A DNA stretch of 64,000 nt from Muribaculaceae bacterium Zag1 (lineage in GTDB: Bacteria; Bacteroidota; Bacteroidia; Bacteroidales; Muribaculaceae): NCBI GenBank assembly GCA_002633115.1, contig NWBJ01000116.1, positions 1 through 64,000 on the forward strand, written 5' to 3'. Shown here in pieces: positions 1 through 8,599 of this stretch (position 1 is the stretch's first letter; each line of letters begins with the position of its first letter). The translations under genes were made by a program, and so were the position numbers. The notes below the pieces were generated by a model, which was not told the DNA's origin, ran no database searches, and saw only the letters and a program-made list of their open reading frames with translations.

Positions 1-106
1 CTCAAACTAATTGCGTGTTACTATATATCGTCCGCGCCATCGCCTGCGGAAAAGTGACGACACATAAACTCATCAAGAGATAACAACACTTTCAATAACA
101 AACTTT

Positions 107-1924
107 ATGAACAAATCTTTATTACTTTCTGTTGGTGTCATAGCTTCGGCTATGACATCAATGGCCCTCGAAACCTCAACGGTGAAGACTGGCGCCTTAG
201 TGAAACAAATTTCGGCAGATGGCACTTTTGCCGCAGGTACCAACCTCAGCAACGAAAGCATCACCCTCATCAATCTCACCGACCTTTCCTCAATCGCGCT
301 CAACACCGAGACGGCAAGCTATTCGCCCGGCAATGGAAACTTCGTGAGCAACGATGGCACTGTTGTGGGTTCACTCGACGCTACTGCGAGCCGTCCTTGC
401 TTCTACAGCTACGACAGCAAGGCATGGACCGAATTGTCGTTGTCGGCAAGCGATAGCCAAGGTGTGGCCAACGGCATCTCGGCCGACGGCAGCTACATTT
501 GTGGTCAAGTGACCAACCCCGCCGACGGCGAACTGATGGCGCGCCCTGTCCTTTGGTCGCGCTCGGGCAACGGCGCTTTTGGCGAGTATGTGGCCCTACC
601 TTGTCCCACTATCGACTTTTCGGGACGCACTCCCCAATATGTCACCGCCATTTCCATCAATAGAGACGGCACAGCCATTGTGGGACAAGTGCGCGACTAT
701 TCTGGCACTGTGACTCTGCCAATCCTCTACACCAAGGCTGCCAACGGCGAGTGGAGCTACAAATATCTGTGGGACGCCAACCCCAATGGCGTGGAGATCA
801 CTGCCGAGCCTGAATATCCTCAGTCAGTCAACGCCGAGGATTTTATGACCAGCGAAGAAATAGCTGCCTACAATGCCGCTGTAGCCGCCTACTATGCCAA
901 GCAAAAAGAGCGCCCTAGCCTCGAGGACTTTATGAGCCAGGAGCACCTCGACGCTTATAATGCCGCCATGGAAGAGTGGTGGAGCTCCTGGGCGGGCCCT
1001 TATCCCGAAGTCGAAAGCTATGCCAGCGATGAGGAAAAAGAGGCCTACAACGCAGCTTTTGAAAAATGGAAAGAAGAGTTGGGCGAATATCCCCAGATGA
1101 CGTCTTTCATGGCGGAGGAGGAACTTGCCGCCTATAATGCCGCTGTCGACGAATACAACCAAAAAATGGAAGCCTATGACAACTGGAGCGCTGTTTTTGA
1201 TTCGGTCAAAAATGAGATTCCTCAATTTGATTTCAACAATATCTTCCTCTCTTCCAAGGGTCTTTATGCTGTGAGCACCGAAGTCGTGGAGGGCGATTGG
1301 CGGTATAGCGTCGAAGACAGCAGCACGGTCTATCTGTTTGACCTTACAACTGGATCTTATAGCAAAATTGAGCCCGCCGTTGCAATGCAGGCAACCTATG
1401 TCAACGACGAGGGCGTGGTGCTTGCCGCAGCCCCTCTTTGGAGCAGCGACGCCACTGCCTACATCAAGACTGCCGATGCCAACGATTTTGTGGAATTGCT
1501 CTCTTATGTGCAAAACGTCGCCAACAACGAGGTCTATGAGTGGATGAAGGAGAATATGGAGCACACTTATTTTGAGACCGACTGGGAATGGAATGGCGAT
1601 ATTGGCGACTATGAGGAGGTGACCGTGACTATCAACGAAACCATCACTGGCACTCCCTGCGCCGACGCCAAACTCAATATCGTTGGCTCCTATGCCTACA
1701 ACAAATGGGACGAAGAGGCCGAACCACTCTATAGTTACTTTATGCTTTTGAATAAAGCCCACAGTGGTATCTCCGACATCGCTTCGAGCAAAGACAATAA
1801 GGTCGAGATTTATGATATCAATGGCCGCCGTTTGAGTGACACCCAAAATCTCGTGCCTGGTATCTACATTGTGCGTGCCACCGATGCCCAAGGCAACGTA
1901 ATCTCAAAGAAGGTAAAGTATTAG
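107..1924 (+). CDS. secreted repeat protein with C-terminal sorting domain
   Basis: The protein has 605 aa. Residues 1-20 form a typical signal peptide. Residues about 25-240 carry repeats such as DGTVVGSLD, SADGSYICGQV and RDGTAIVGQV, which resemble the HAF/extracellular beta-propeller type. Residues about 246-360 hold four tandem units of about 29 aa, each with the core AYNAA (FMTSEEIAAYNAA, FMSQEHLDAYNAA, YASDEEKEAYNAA, FMAEEELAAYNAA). They are Glu/Ala/Tyr-rich and probably helical. The last 50 residues (VEIYDINGRRLSD...PGIYIVRA...KKVKY) match the type A sorting domain of type IX secretion. The likely fate is export and attachment to or release from the cell surface. The substrate is unknown. 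It stands alone, and an intrinsic terminator follows directly. Confidence 0.8.
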   Translation: MNKSLLLSVGVIASAMTSMALETSTVKTGALVKQISADGTFAAGTNLSNESITLINLTDLSSIALNTETASYSPGNGNFVSNDGTVVGSLDATASRPCFYSYDSKAWTELSLSASDSQGVANGISADGSYICGQVTNPADGELMARPVLWSRSGNGAFGEYVALPCPTIDFSGRTPQYVTAISINRDGTAIVGQVRDYSGTVTLPILYTKAANGEWSYKYLWDANPNGVEITAEPEYPQSVNAEDFMTSEEIAAYNAAVAAYYAKQKERPSLEDFMSQEHLDAYNAAMEEWWSSWAGPYPEVESYASDEEKEAYNAAFEKWKEELGEYPQMTSFMAEEELAAYNAAVDEYNQKMEAYDNWSAVFDSVKNEIPQFDFNNIFLSSKGLYAVSTEVVEGDWRYSVEDSSTVYLFDLTTGSYSKIEPAVAMQATYVNDEGVVLAAAPLWSSDATAYIKTADANDFVELLSYVQNVANNEVYEWMKENMEHTYFETDWEWNGDIGDYEEVTVTINETITGTPCADAKLNIVGSYAYNKWDEEAEPLYSYFMLLNKAHSGISDIASSKDNKVEIYDINGRRLSDTQNLVPGIYIVRATDAQGNVISKKVKY

Positions 1925-1971
1925 TTTTCTCATATTTACTTAATCTCAACCTTGAAAAACTGATAAAAAAT

Positions 1972-2003
1972 GGGAGCAGCCAGTTCTGCTCCCTATTTTT
2001 TTG
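1972..2003. terminator. bidirectional intrinsic terminator
   Basis: The stem GGGAGCAG / CTGCTCCC has a 6-nt loop, is preceded by an A-run and followed by TATTTTTTT. It serves the convergent secreted-protein gene (plus strand) and transporter gene (minus strand). The transporter stop codon lies inside the T-run. Confidence 0.8.
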
Positions 2004-3147
2004 CTCTCATTGTCAATGCCAAGGTGATGACGGCGAGTGCAACAAACAGCCATGGAGTACTTGCGATCGGGTTGGCGAGGCTTTCGAGAAGCGTGGCAAC
2101 AGCACCCGCCAGATAGCCCATGACACCAAGCAGCGAGGAGGCCGAGCCTGTATGGAGCCTGCCACTCGCCATCGCCAAGGTCACTGTGGCCGTGTTGAGG
2201 CAACCAAGTCCGAGATACATTATCATCACACCACTCTCATAAAGCCAAAATACTGGAAAAAAACATAGCGAAACCACAATCACCACCACGCCCACTGCAA
2301 CTACTATGGCCGACAATCGCAGCACGCCACGCTGGTTGGCCACTCGAGAGCTAAGCAGCGCCGTCACTGCCAGAGCTATGGCATTGGCACCCAAGGCAAG
2401 GCTGATATGCATCTCGCTCATGCCCATTTGTGAAATTATAAAAGGCGACGACGACAAATTGACTATTATCAGCGACATCAACATCGCGTAGCATAGACAA
2501 GGCACAAGGAAATCCCTGCTGCAAAGTAGCGACTTGAATGTGCGCCCCAGCACTTTTGGCGACACCGTCACTCGATTCTCGCGGGCATGAGTCTCCCTGA
2601 AATGCATGGCGCAAGGCAGCATCATCACACCAACCAAAAACAATGACCAAAAAACGCCCTTCCAACCCCACATCACCGCCAGAAAACCGCCCACAAAAGG
2701 CGCCGCCACCGTGGCTGCGCTGTTTATTGTGCCCACGATGCCATACATCCGCGACAACTCTACGCCACTATAGCAGTCGGCCACTATCGACCGCGTTATC
2801 ACAACGCCACCTGATGCTGTTACGCCCTGCATAAACCGCAGTGTCACAAATAGTTTGATATTGGGAGCCGCTATGCAACCAGCCGTCACCGCTAAATAGG
2901 CTATCAGCGAAATTACCACAGGTTTCTTGCGTCCAACGCAATCACTGATTGGACCAAATGCCAGTTGACCAAAGGCGAGGCCTATGACGCAGGCAGCCAA
3001 CGAGATTTGCACGTTGGCTGCCGATGTAGCATAATATTCTGCCAATTCTGGCAGCGAGGCCAGATACATATCCATGACAAACGGCGCAAAGGCACTCAAT
3101 ATGCCAAGGTAGACCTCAAGAAAATGCCGATTATTTTTGTTTGGCAT
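1993..3147 (-). CDS. Bcr/CflA-type MFS drug efflux transporter
   Basis: The protein has 384 aa from the MPNKNNRHFLEVY start. That start was chosen because the longer reading frame runs back into the glycosidase remnant in another frame. It has about 12 hydrophobic segments. The segment FGPISDCVGRKKPV is the MFS loop 2-3 signature (G-x-x-x-D-x-x-G-R-[KR]), and PFVMDMYLASLPE is typical of the Bcr/CflA subfamily. The likely role is proton-driven export of small molecules across the inner membrane. The substrate cannot be told from sequence. Its start lies about 50 bp beyond the point where a GH2 gene is broken off, so the transporter and the deletion may have arrived together. Confidence 0.8.
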   Translation of the reverse strand: MPNKNNRHFLEVYLGILSAFAPFVMDMYLASLPELAEYYATSAANVQISLAACVIGLAFGQLAFGPISDCVGRKKPVVISLIAYLAVTAGCIAAPNIKLFVTLRFMQGVTASGGVVITRSIVADCYSGVELSRMYGIVGTINSAATVAAPFVGGFLAVMWGWKGVFWSLFLVGVMMLPCAMHFRETHARENRVTVSPKVLGRTFKSLLCSRDFLVPCLCYAMLMSLIIVNLSSSPFIISQMGMSEMHISLALGANAIALAVTALLSSRVANQRGVLRLSAIVVAVGVVVIVVSLCFFPVFWLYESGVMIMYLGLGCLNTATVTLAMASGRLHTGSASSLLGVMGYLAGAVATLLESLANPIASTPWLFVALAVITLALTMRAKK

Positions 3148-3195
3148 AGTATCTATTCTTTGCCGCATTTTTGCAACCTGCCCAGCCCGGCTGGC

Positions 3196-3484
3196 GCTGC
3201 GTGTTCCAGTCGCCGGGCACATTCAGCGTTTCGGCGTCGCAAAAGTCATATTCCGCATGCTCATAGTTGTCTGTGGGTTTGTAGTCGCGGAAGAAGCCGT
3301 TTGTGGTCTCATTCATGCGATAATCATAAAAACCCGTCTCAATCTGGTCGACAATCGTCTGCCACACCCCATTGAGCATGGTGTGCTGGCGAGAATACAC
3401 ATTCTGCAAAATCCGCTCACTCTGGGCATGCGACTGTAGCGCACCCACCGCGAGCAAAAGGCCAAAAATCAATTTCCTTCTCAT
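3196..3484 (-). pseudogene. 5' stump of a GH2 (beta-glucuronidase-like) gene
   Basis: The stretch from MRRKLIFGLLLAVGALQSHAQ (signal peptide) through RQHTMLNGVWQTIVDQIE, NETTNGFFRD and ETLNVPGDWNTQR looks like the N-terminus of a secreted family 2 glycoside hydrolase (sugar-binding jelly-roll domain, normally followed by a TIM barrel). Homology stops after NTQR. The frame then continues for about 20 unrelated residues into the transporter region. The catalytic domain is absent, so the product cannot be an active glycosidase. An alternative start lies 15 bp upstream at 3499. Confidence 0.7.
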
Positions 3485-3499
3485 CGTTTTATTCAGCAA

Positions 3500-3733
3500 A
3501 TTTTATAGAGACAATCCTCGATTGCAAAAATAACGTTTTATTATCAATCCACGCATGTTATTTCATGCCCATTTTTTTTCATTTTTGGAACAAAAATCAT
3601 CATGCAACACATTTATCACCTAAGCATCCCATTAATCATCTCCTTGAATGTCCTATTTTACGCCAAAGAACCGACTTCCTCTAAAAATGGGGAGTAAGAT
3701 ACCTAAAACCAAGAAACACACAAATTTTTGTTC
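3500..3733. other. intergenic, no gene seen
   Basis: AT-rich spacer between the GH2 stump and the Fic remnant. It probably holds the old GH2 promoter. No ORF, repeat or terminator stood out. Confidence 0.5.
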
Positions 3734-4167
3734 CTAAAATTTTAATTTAGACTCCAACGATTGAAGTGCATGGGTGAATAGCGGTTGGAAAATTTTTATT
3801 TCCAGAGGAGGTAGGAGCAGTTGGGTGGTCTCAAGTATTTCATAATAATGTTTCTTGTCCCGGTTGATCCATGTGGAGAGACAGAAGTGTCTGAATGGGG
3901 AATCGATGCTGCGAGCCAAGAACACATTTCCAATAATTCGCGCTAAGCGACCGTTGCCGTCTTCGAATGGATGGATGGTTAGGAACCAAAAGTAAGAAAT
4001 GGCTGATCTAACTTTCAGAGGTGGACTTCACCTTATCGTCAAAGCCAAAACCTGCCAATCGGCCATAAAGATTGGCCTGAAGCGCGATAGACTCTTCAAT
4101 CAAGGGTCTTACCCTTGGCTTCTTCCCAAGAGAAATGGGGCCAATTCGGGGATTCATGGATGTACAT
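3734..4167 (-). pseudogene. degraded DUF4172-Fic family gene
   Basis: On the minus strand the start at 4167 gives MYIHESPNWPHFSWEEAK, the typical N-terminus of DUF4172. A one-base shift follows, then EESIALQANLYGRLAGFGFD (still DUF4172) and a stop. A large internal deletion then joins this to AISYFWFLTIHPFEDGNGRL. The Fic active-site motif HPFxDGNGR is therefore intact, followed by IIGNVFLARS and HYYEILETTQ. The tail after ETTQ is replaced by residues encoded by the 31-bp repeat. Intact members are Fido-domain enzymes that usually AMPylate targets. This copy is missing its middle and is frameshifted. A -7-like TAATTTTG lies at 4206-4213 and a 33-bp-period repeat just upstream. Confidence 0.75.
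3790..3820. repeat. 31-bp direct repeat, left copy
   Basis: The copy ends in AGAGGAGGTAGGAGCAG and recurs at 6152-6182 with one mismatch (C/A). It marks the point where Fic homology is lost. Confidence 0.85.
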
Positions 4168-4243
4168 GCGTCGTTATTTTAAGAAAAACGTCTGATATTC
4201 TGCGACAAAATTACGCAAAAAACGTCAGATTTCCAAATCAAAT

Positions 4244-4292
4244 TTACACTTTTCAATCCTATTTCGGCCCCGAAAATTACACTTTTCAATCC
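4244..4292 (-). repeat. two direct repeats, 33-bp period, upstream of Fic remnant
   Basis: TTACACTTTTCAATCC occurs at 4244-4259 and 4277-4292, exactly 33 bp apart. In gene orientation the units read GGATTGAAAAGTGTAA and lie upstream of the Fic start and of its -7-like box. The 33-bp period is the same as at 38677-38762 and 40963-41018, where the core sequences differ. Confidence 0.8.
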
Positions 4293-4328
4293 AAGTTCTT
4301 TTTCGTAGACAACAATGTGAAAGAGGAA

Positions 4329-6065
4329 TTAAGGATGAGGGTATTCTCCCCGGGCAATGAGTCGGTTGTTGCGGAAAACCAGATAGAGAAGAGTGATCGG
4401 GGTATTTTTCAGAATGGGGCTCTTTTTAAGGTGAATGTCATTGGAATATTGGGCCAATTGGCTACAAGCCTCTTGGATATATTTTTCTACATTCTTTTCT
4501 CGGGCCTTCATGTATTTGAGCTCAATAACATAAGAATAGCGTGTTGGGCAATATTCCGTATTTTTAGGAATAAGGAGGATATCACTGTAGCCCAGGTTGA
4601 GTTCCAGTTCTGGCCATACATCAAAATATGGATTCAAACAAAGCAACCCTCGAGCAAAAGCTTGCACACTGTTTTCCTGACGATTGGAATTGCGTATGCT
4701 GGAATAATCCTGACACAGTTTCCCTATGGTGTCCACCATCGAAGCCCATTTGCCGTCGACGGCTGCGAGCTGGATTGCCTCCTCCAACTCTTTACGACGC
4801 CCGTTAAGATGAAAGCCCTCATCTTGCGCTACTTGCATCATATAATCCAAGTAGAGGTCGCCCATAGTCTTATTAGGTACTATGAGCTTAGGGAAGCCTA
4901 ATTCATCTCTGCCTCCGAAGGTTAAAGTGCCGTAATAAAAGAGCATACTCTTAAAATTCTTTTCCTCTCCTACATCACATGCGCGGAATTCCTCCTGGAC
5001 CTCTCCTACAGTAAAACCCTTAACACATATTTCTTGGATTATCCTTATTCTTTCCTCACGATTTTGAAGATCCTCTGACATCACCAGATAGTTCAAATTC
5101 TTTGGATCCGTACGTGCGGAATAATCAATCATATTATCCGGAGGAAAACCTAAAATGAGAGATTGCATATACCTTAACACCATTGAGGTGTTATAGATTG
5201 TGGGTTCTTTTCCATAGCTGCGCAGAGAGAAACAGAAATTATCATACCAAGGGCGTGTAGCCTCAATTATCTCATCTGCTGAAATAGAGATCGCCCCTTC
5301 CTGACGATAATATTCTATCATCTCACGATATTCATTCTCCGTTACTCCGATGGCTTGATTAAACCTGGGATTAAGAGATACTACTGTAGCAATGGAGAAA
5401 CCCGATGTAAGATCATCGTAAGTGGCTGGTGACACACCGGTCATATACACCCGATCAAACGTGTTCTTACAGCCCTTAAAGAAATTCTTATAAAACCCAT
5501 CGCCATGAGTTATCTCTTCATGAGCTTTAAGACCACGAGCAGCCAACACCATATTGGTGAAATTGTCATATTCATCTACGAACAGGTATATCTTTAAATC
5601 TTTAAGATGAGTGAGGGACACTAGATACACAATAGCATCCTTAATGGAATTGGATGTAAGCACATCTTGAACCTCGGTTTCGGTATAATAATGACCGTAT
5701 CGAAAGAAAAAGAGTTTCAACTGATTAAAACAATAATCCGAGAAATTGGACTTTAGGTTGTCTAAATCGCTGTCAATATGAGAGAAATCAAAACCTAAAA
5801 CTAAAAAGGAGTTGGCAAGAGGGGTTGGATTCTTTCCAATCTCAAGATTGCCAAAGAATTCATCAAACTGATCCTTATAAAGCACATCGTAATATGTCAT
5901 CAGCATACTTGTGAACAGGGACTTGCCCATGCGTCGTGGTCGAACGAAAAGAATAAAGTTCTTCTCATTCTCTACTGTGCGAATATAAGGTGTCTTATCA
6001 AAGAAATAGCAATTATCCTTGATTACAGTCACAAAATTTGATATGCCTTGAGGTATCTGTTTCAT
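4329..6065 (-). CDS. AAA-ATPase-like protein with PDDEXK_9 nuclease-like domain
   Basis: The protein has 578 aa and is full length for the Bacteroidetes AAA-ATPase_like/PDDEXK_9 family. Residues 1-30 (MKQIPQGISNF...FFDKTPYI) are the usual opening. The Walker A variant RPRRMGKSLF is at about 42-51, and the Walker B/DEYDNF motif is near 160 in LYIFVDEYD-type context. The C-terminal domain has YVIELKYMKAREK at about 515, the E-x-K of a PD-(D/E)xK fold. The biological role of the family is not established; links to DNA or mobile elements are inference. It is a single gene bracketed, together with the Fic remnant, by the 31-bp direct repeat. Two related genes (53982 and 60208) and one remnant (14234) lie in the same window. 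Confidence 0.8.
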   Translation of the reverse strand: MKQIPQGISNFVTVIKDNCYFFDKTPYIRTVENEKNFILFVRPRRMGKSLFTSMLMTYYDVLYKDQFDEFFGNLEIGKNPTPLANSFLVLGFDFSHIDSDLDNLKSNFSDYCFNQLKLFFFRYGHYYTETEVQDVLTSNSIKDAIVYLVSLTHLKDLKIYLFVDEYDNFTNMVLAARGLKAHEEITHGDGFYKNFFKGCKNTFDRVYMTGVSPATYDDLTSGFSIATVVSLNPRFNQAIGVTENEYREMIEYYRQEGAISISADEIIEATRPWYDNFCFSLRSYGKEPTIYNTSMVLRYMQSLILGFPPDNMIDYSARTDPKNLNYLVMSEDLQNREERIRIIQEICVKGFTVGEVQEEFRACDVGEEKNFKSMLFYYGTLTFGGRDELGFPKLIVPNKTMGDLYLDYMMQVAQDEGFHLNGRRKELEEAIQLAAVDGKWASMVDTIGKLCQDYSSIRNSNRQENSVQAFARGLLCLNPYFDVWPELELNLGYSDILLIPKNTEYCPTRYSYVIELKYMKAREKNVEKYIQEACSQLAQYSNDIHLKKSPILKNTPITLLYLVFRNNRLIARGEYPHP

Positions 6066-6151
6066 ATTCCTTTACTTAAAGTAAATATGCAAAGTTACTA
6101 TTTTTCCCCAACACTTACAAATTTTCCCATAGACAGGATGAAAATCTGCTT

Positions 6152-6182
6152 AAATTTTTATTTACAGAGGAGGTAGGAGCAG
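6152..6182. repeat. 31-bp direct repeat, right copy
   Basis: Second copy of the repeat at 3790-3820 (30/31 identical). It directly abuts the first recognisable codon of the MBL-fold remnant. Confidence 0.85.
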
Positions 6183-6352
6183 TATTCTTGGCACCGGCAC
6201 TTCAACAGGAGTGCCTCAGATAGGGTGCCATTGCGCTACGTGCAGTTCGACAGATGCGCGCGACAAGCGTTTGCGCTGAAACTTAGGGTAAAAGGATTCT
6301 GATCGACTGCGGGCCCGACTTGCGCACCCAATTTCTCACCAAACTGAAATAT
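6183..6352 (+). pseudogene. 5' remnant of an MBL-fold hydrolase (PhnP-like)
   Basis: From 6185 the plus strand encodes [20 protein letters not shown] and [12 protein letters not shown] frameshift follows, then LIDCGPDLRTQFLTK. These are the opening blocks of the PhnP/lipoate-associated branch of metallo-beta-lactamase-fold phosphodiesterases. The start codon is replaced by the 31-bp repeat. The HxHxDH metal site and everything downstream are missing. It is a dead fragment. Confidence 0.75.
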
Positions 6353-6393
6353 TAGTTTAATTGGGGTGAAATATTAATGAAACAATATCCCTC

Positions 6394-6401
6394 TACTTTT
6401 G
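6394..6401 (+). promoter_or_regulatory. Bacteroidetes -7 box of the porin gene
   Basis: TACTTTTG matches the TAnnTTTG consensus. It lies 28 bp before the chosen start codon, which argues against the upstream ATG at 6399. Confidence 0.6.
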
Positions 6402-6428
6402 CTGTGGATAATCAAACAGTGCAAAAGC

Positions 6429-7496
6429 ATGGATATGAGTTCGCTAAGAATCGGGGCAGCGGTGGCTGCTATGCTGCTTGCCTTTTGGGGCACCGCTCAA
6501 GAAACCACCAGTGCCCAGCAATCAGACCTCTACTCTGAATTGCAAACCAAGCTGTCATTGATGCCGCAAATCAACGGTACCATCAGAGCCAAATACGAGT
6601 ATGAACCCCAAATCGAGAAGGGACGCTTTGAGGTGCGCAATGCGCGCCTGAGCGTCACCGGTCGGGTAATCCCAAGCGTAGTCTACAAGGCCGAAATTGA
6701 CCTGTCAGACGAGGGAGCCATCAAGATGCTCGACGCTTACGTGCGCTATCGTCCTGACCGCTGGTCGGTGACAATTGGCCAGATGCGCGTGCCATTTACC
6801 ATTGATGCGCACCGCTCGCCCCATCAGCAGTACTTCGCCAACCGCTCATTCATTGCCAAGCAGGTGGGCAATGTCAGGGATGTGGGCTTGGCCGCCTCGT
6901 GGCTCCCAATCGATAGCAAAAACCTGGCTTGGACTATCGAGGGGGGCCTATTCAACGGGTCGGGCCTGACCGATCAGAAAGACTACTGGACTGATGCCTA
7001 CAATTTCTCGCTCAAGACCTACGCCACCGTGTGCCGTTGCATTACCTTGGAGATGAGTTGCCAGAAGACGCGCCCCGAGGCCGTTGACATTATGATGTGG
7101 GATGCCGGTGGATATTTTGATGATGGGCTGTGGCATATCGAGGGTGAATACTTGCGCAAGTGCTATCGCCACGGGGCCTTTCCGGCAGTCGATGCTTGGG
7201 ATGCATTCGCGGCATACCGATTTCCGCTGAAAGGCAATCTGAGAGGGATATCCGTGCTGGGCCGTTATGACTACATGTCAAACCACAGCAATGGCGTGGC
7301 CAATGATGAGGGATTTCTCTATGTCAACGACCCGGCGCGCCATCGAGCCACGGGAGGCGTGACCCTGCATTTCGGCGAGAAGAAGCTATGGGCCGACATA
7401 CGCATCAATTATGAGAAATATTTCTACCGCGCCTCGGCCACCGAGAGCGAATCGGGCAGGGACAAGTTTGTAGTCGAGGTAGTGGCGCGCTTCTAA
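6429..7496 (+). CDS. phosphate-selective porin O/P-like outer membrane protein
   Basis: The protein has about 355 aa. The start at 6429 (MDMSSLRIG; 6435 is also possible) gives a clean signal peptide ending in FWGTAQ. The mature part has many short amphipathic beta-strand patterns. It also has the features of the OprO/OprP-like porin family of Bacteroidetes: GRFEVRNARLSVTGRV near the N-terminus, then YKAEIDLSDEGAIKMLDAYV and WSVTIGQMRVPF. The last residues, VVEVVARF, end in Phe as expected for a beta-barrel. The likely role is a passive anion or nutrient channel. The substrate is unproven. It is followed 54 bp later by a DJ-1 family gene. Confidence 0.8.
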   Translation: MDMSSLRIGAAVAAMLLAFWGTAQETTSAQQSDLYSELQTKLSLMPQINGTIRAKYEYEPQIEKGRFEVRNARLSVTGRVIPSVVYKAEIDLSDEGAIKMLDAYVRYRPDRWSVTIGQMRVPFTIDAHRSPHQQYFANRSFIAKQVGNVRDVGLAASWLPIDSKNLAWTIEGGLFNGSGLTDQKDYWTDAYNFSLKTYATVCRCITLEMSCQKTRPEAVDIMMWDAGGYFDDGLWHIEGEYLRKCYRHGAFPAVDAWDAFAAYRFPLKGNLRGISVLGRYDYMSNHSNGVANDEGFLYVNDPARHRATGGVTLHFGEKKLWADIRINYEKYFYRASATESESGRDKFVVEVVARF

Positions 7497-7550
7497 CCGA
7501 ACTTATGGTCGCGCCCATGCGTTTTAAACAAATGAAAAACAGGAGAACGC

Positions 7551-8180
7551 ATGAAATCAAACTTATCCCTTTTGCCGCTTGCTGCGGCTTTGTTAATATC
7601 ATTTAATATGGATGCTAAGAAATCGTACATCTTCTATGCCGACGGCGTAGAGGAGGTTGAGGCCGTTGCCACTGTCGATGCATTGCGTCGCGGAGGCCTC
7701 GAGGTAGTGACTGTGTCAATCGAAGAGACGCCCGTTGTGACTGGAGCTACGGGTCAAAAACTCGTAGCCGATAGCCTGATTACGCAGATTGACCCCACTG
7801 GGGCCGAGTGGATAATCATTCCCGGCGGTGTGCCTGGCGCTCCCAATCTCCACGCCAATGAGCGTGTCAACGAAATCATCAAGCAGCAATGGGCTGCCGG
7901 AGGCAAGGTGGCTGGCATCTGCGCCGGTCCGGCAGTGGTGCTTGCGCCCACCGGGATACTCAAAGGCATGAAGGCTACTTGCTATCCCGGCCTTGAAAAG
8001 GACTTGGAGGACGCGGGCGCTACTTATGTGAAGCAACCCGTAGTGGTTGACGGCCGACTGATCACTTCGGAGGGCCCGGGCACTACTCTGCAATTCGCTG
8101 GCGCCATCATCGAGGCCACCAAGGGCGCCCAAGCTGCCACCGAGACTATGGATAGCATGCTCGTCCCCTACAAGGATTGA
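7551..8180 (+). CDS. DJ-1/PfpI (YajL-like) family protein
   Basis: The protein has 209 aa. From residue 25 it has the DJ-1 fold: SYIFYADGVEEVEAV (conserved Glu), then IIIPGGVPGAPNL, then the nucleophile elbow with Cys124 in GICAGPAVVL. The AGGAG ribosome site before 7551 supports the longer start. That start adds a hydrophobic stretch, LSLLPLAAALLISF, which is unusual for this mostly cytosolic family and could send the protein to the membrane or periplasm. A start at Met20 (7608) would give a cytosolic protein. Relatives act as chaperone/deglycase-like or redox-response proteins. The substrate cannot be inferred. Confidence 0.85.
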   Translation: MKSNLSLLPLAAALLISFNMDAKKSYIFYADGVEEVEAVATVDALRRGGLEVVTVSIEETPVVTGATGQKLVADSLITQIDPTGAEWIIIPGGVPGAPNLHANERVNEIIKQQWAAGGKVAGICAGPAVVLAPTGILKGMKATCYPGLEKDLEDAGATYVKQPVVVDGRLITSEGPGTTLQFAGAIIEATKGAQAATETMDSMLVPYKD

Positions 8181-8183
8181 CCC

Positions 8184-8470
8184 AAAACCACGGATTACTA
8201 CTTGGAGCATAAAAACCACGGATTACACGGATTGCTGGTTGGAGCATAAAAACCACGGATTACACGGATTACACGGATTGCTACTTGGAGCATAAAAAAC
8301 CACGGATTACACGGATTACACGGATTGCTGGTTGGAGCATAAAAACCACGGATTACACGGATTACACGGATTGCCATCCGGATGGTATCCGTGTAATCCG
8401 TGTAATCCGTGGTTTTTGATACTTTCGTGGTTTTTGAATACTTGCCGTAATTTTGGATACTGCCGTGGTT
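8184..8470. repeat. array of CCACGGATTACACGGATT units with terminal palindrome
   Basis: Five direct copies of AAAAACCACGGATTACACGG start near 8184, 8211, 8248, 8294 and 8341. They are separated by TGCTGGTTGGAGCAT or TGCTACTTGGAGCAT linkers. The last copy pairs with an inverted copy ending at 8417 (31-bp arms around CCATCCGGATGG), and degraded half-units follow to 8470. It is non-coding. The same element with the same CCATCCGGAT core recurs at 17985-18049. It could form a strong RNA hairpin and act as a terminator for the DJ-1 gene. There are no CRISPR-like unique spacers. Confidence 0.85.
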
Positions 8471-8566
8471 TAAGGTAGATGAAAAAATGGGGGGGGTCAA
8501 TGTGGAAAATGCATTAAATTATTGCGAATTTTTTTTTACAACGTCTCTGTATAGACGGATAATTAG

Positions 8567-8574
8567 TAATTTTG
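8567..8574 (+). promoter_or_regulatory. -7 box of the two-component operon
   Basis: TAATTTTG lies 26 bp before the response-regulator start. A small palindrome, CGTCTCTGTATAGACG, lies just upstream and could be an operator. Confidence 0.55.
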
Positions 8575-8599
8575 TCATCAAAAAAACCACGCATAGGAG

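Noticed and set aside
824-1891. 355-aa open frame on the minus strand
   Set aside because: It is antisense to the secreted repeat protein, which has a signal peptide and sorting domain. The minus frame has no family features.
3999-4901. 300-aa plus-strand frame
   Set aside because: It crosses the Fic remnant, the 33-bp repeats and the antisense of the ATPase C-terminus. No coherent protein.
8184-8420. CRISPR array
   Set aside because: Spacers are near-identical linkers, the units form palindromes with an inverted terminal copy, and no cas genes are present.
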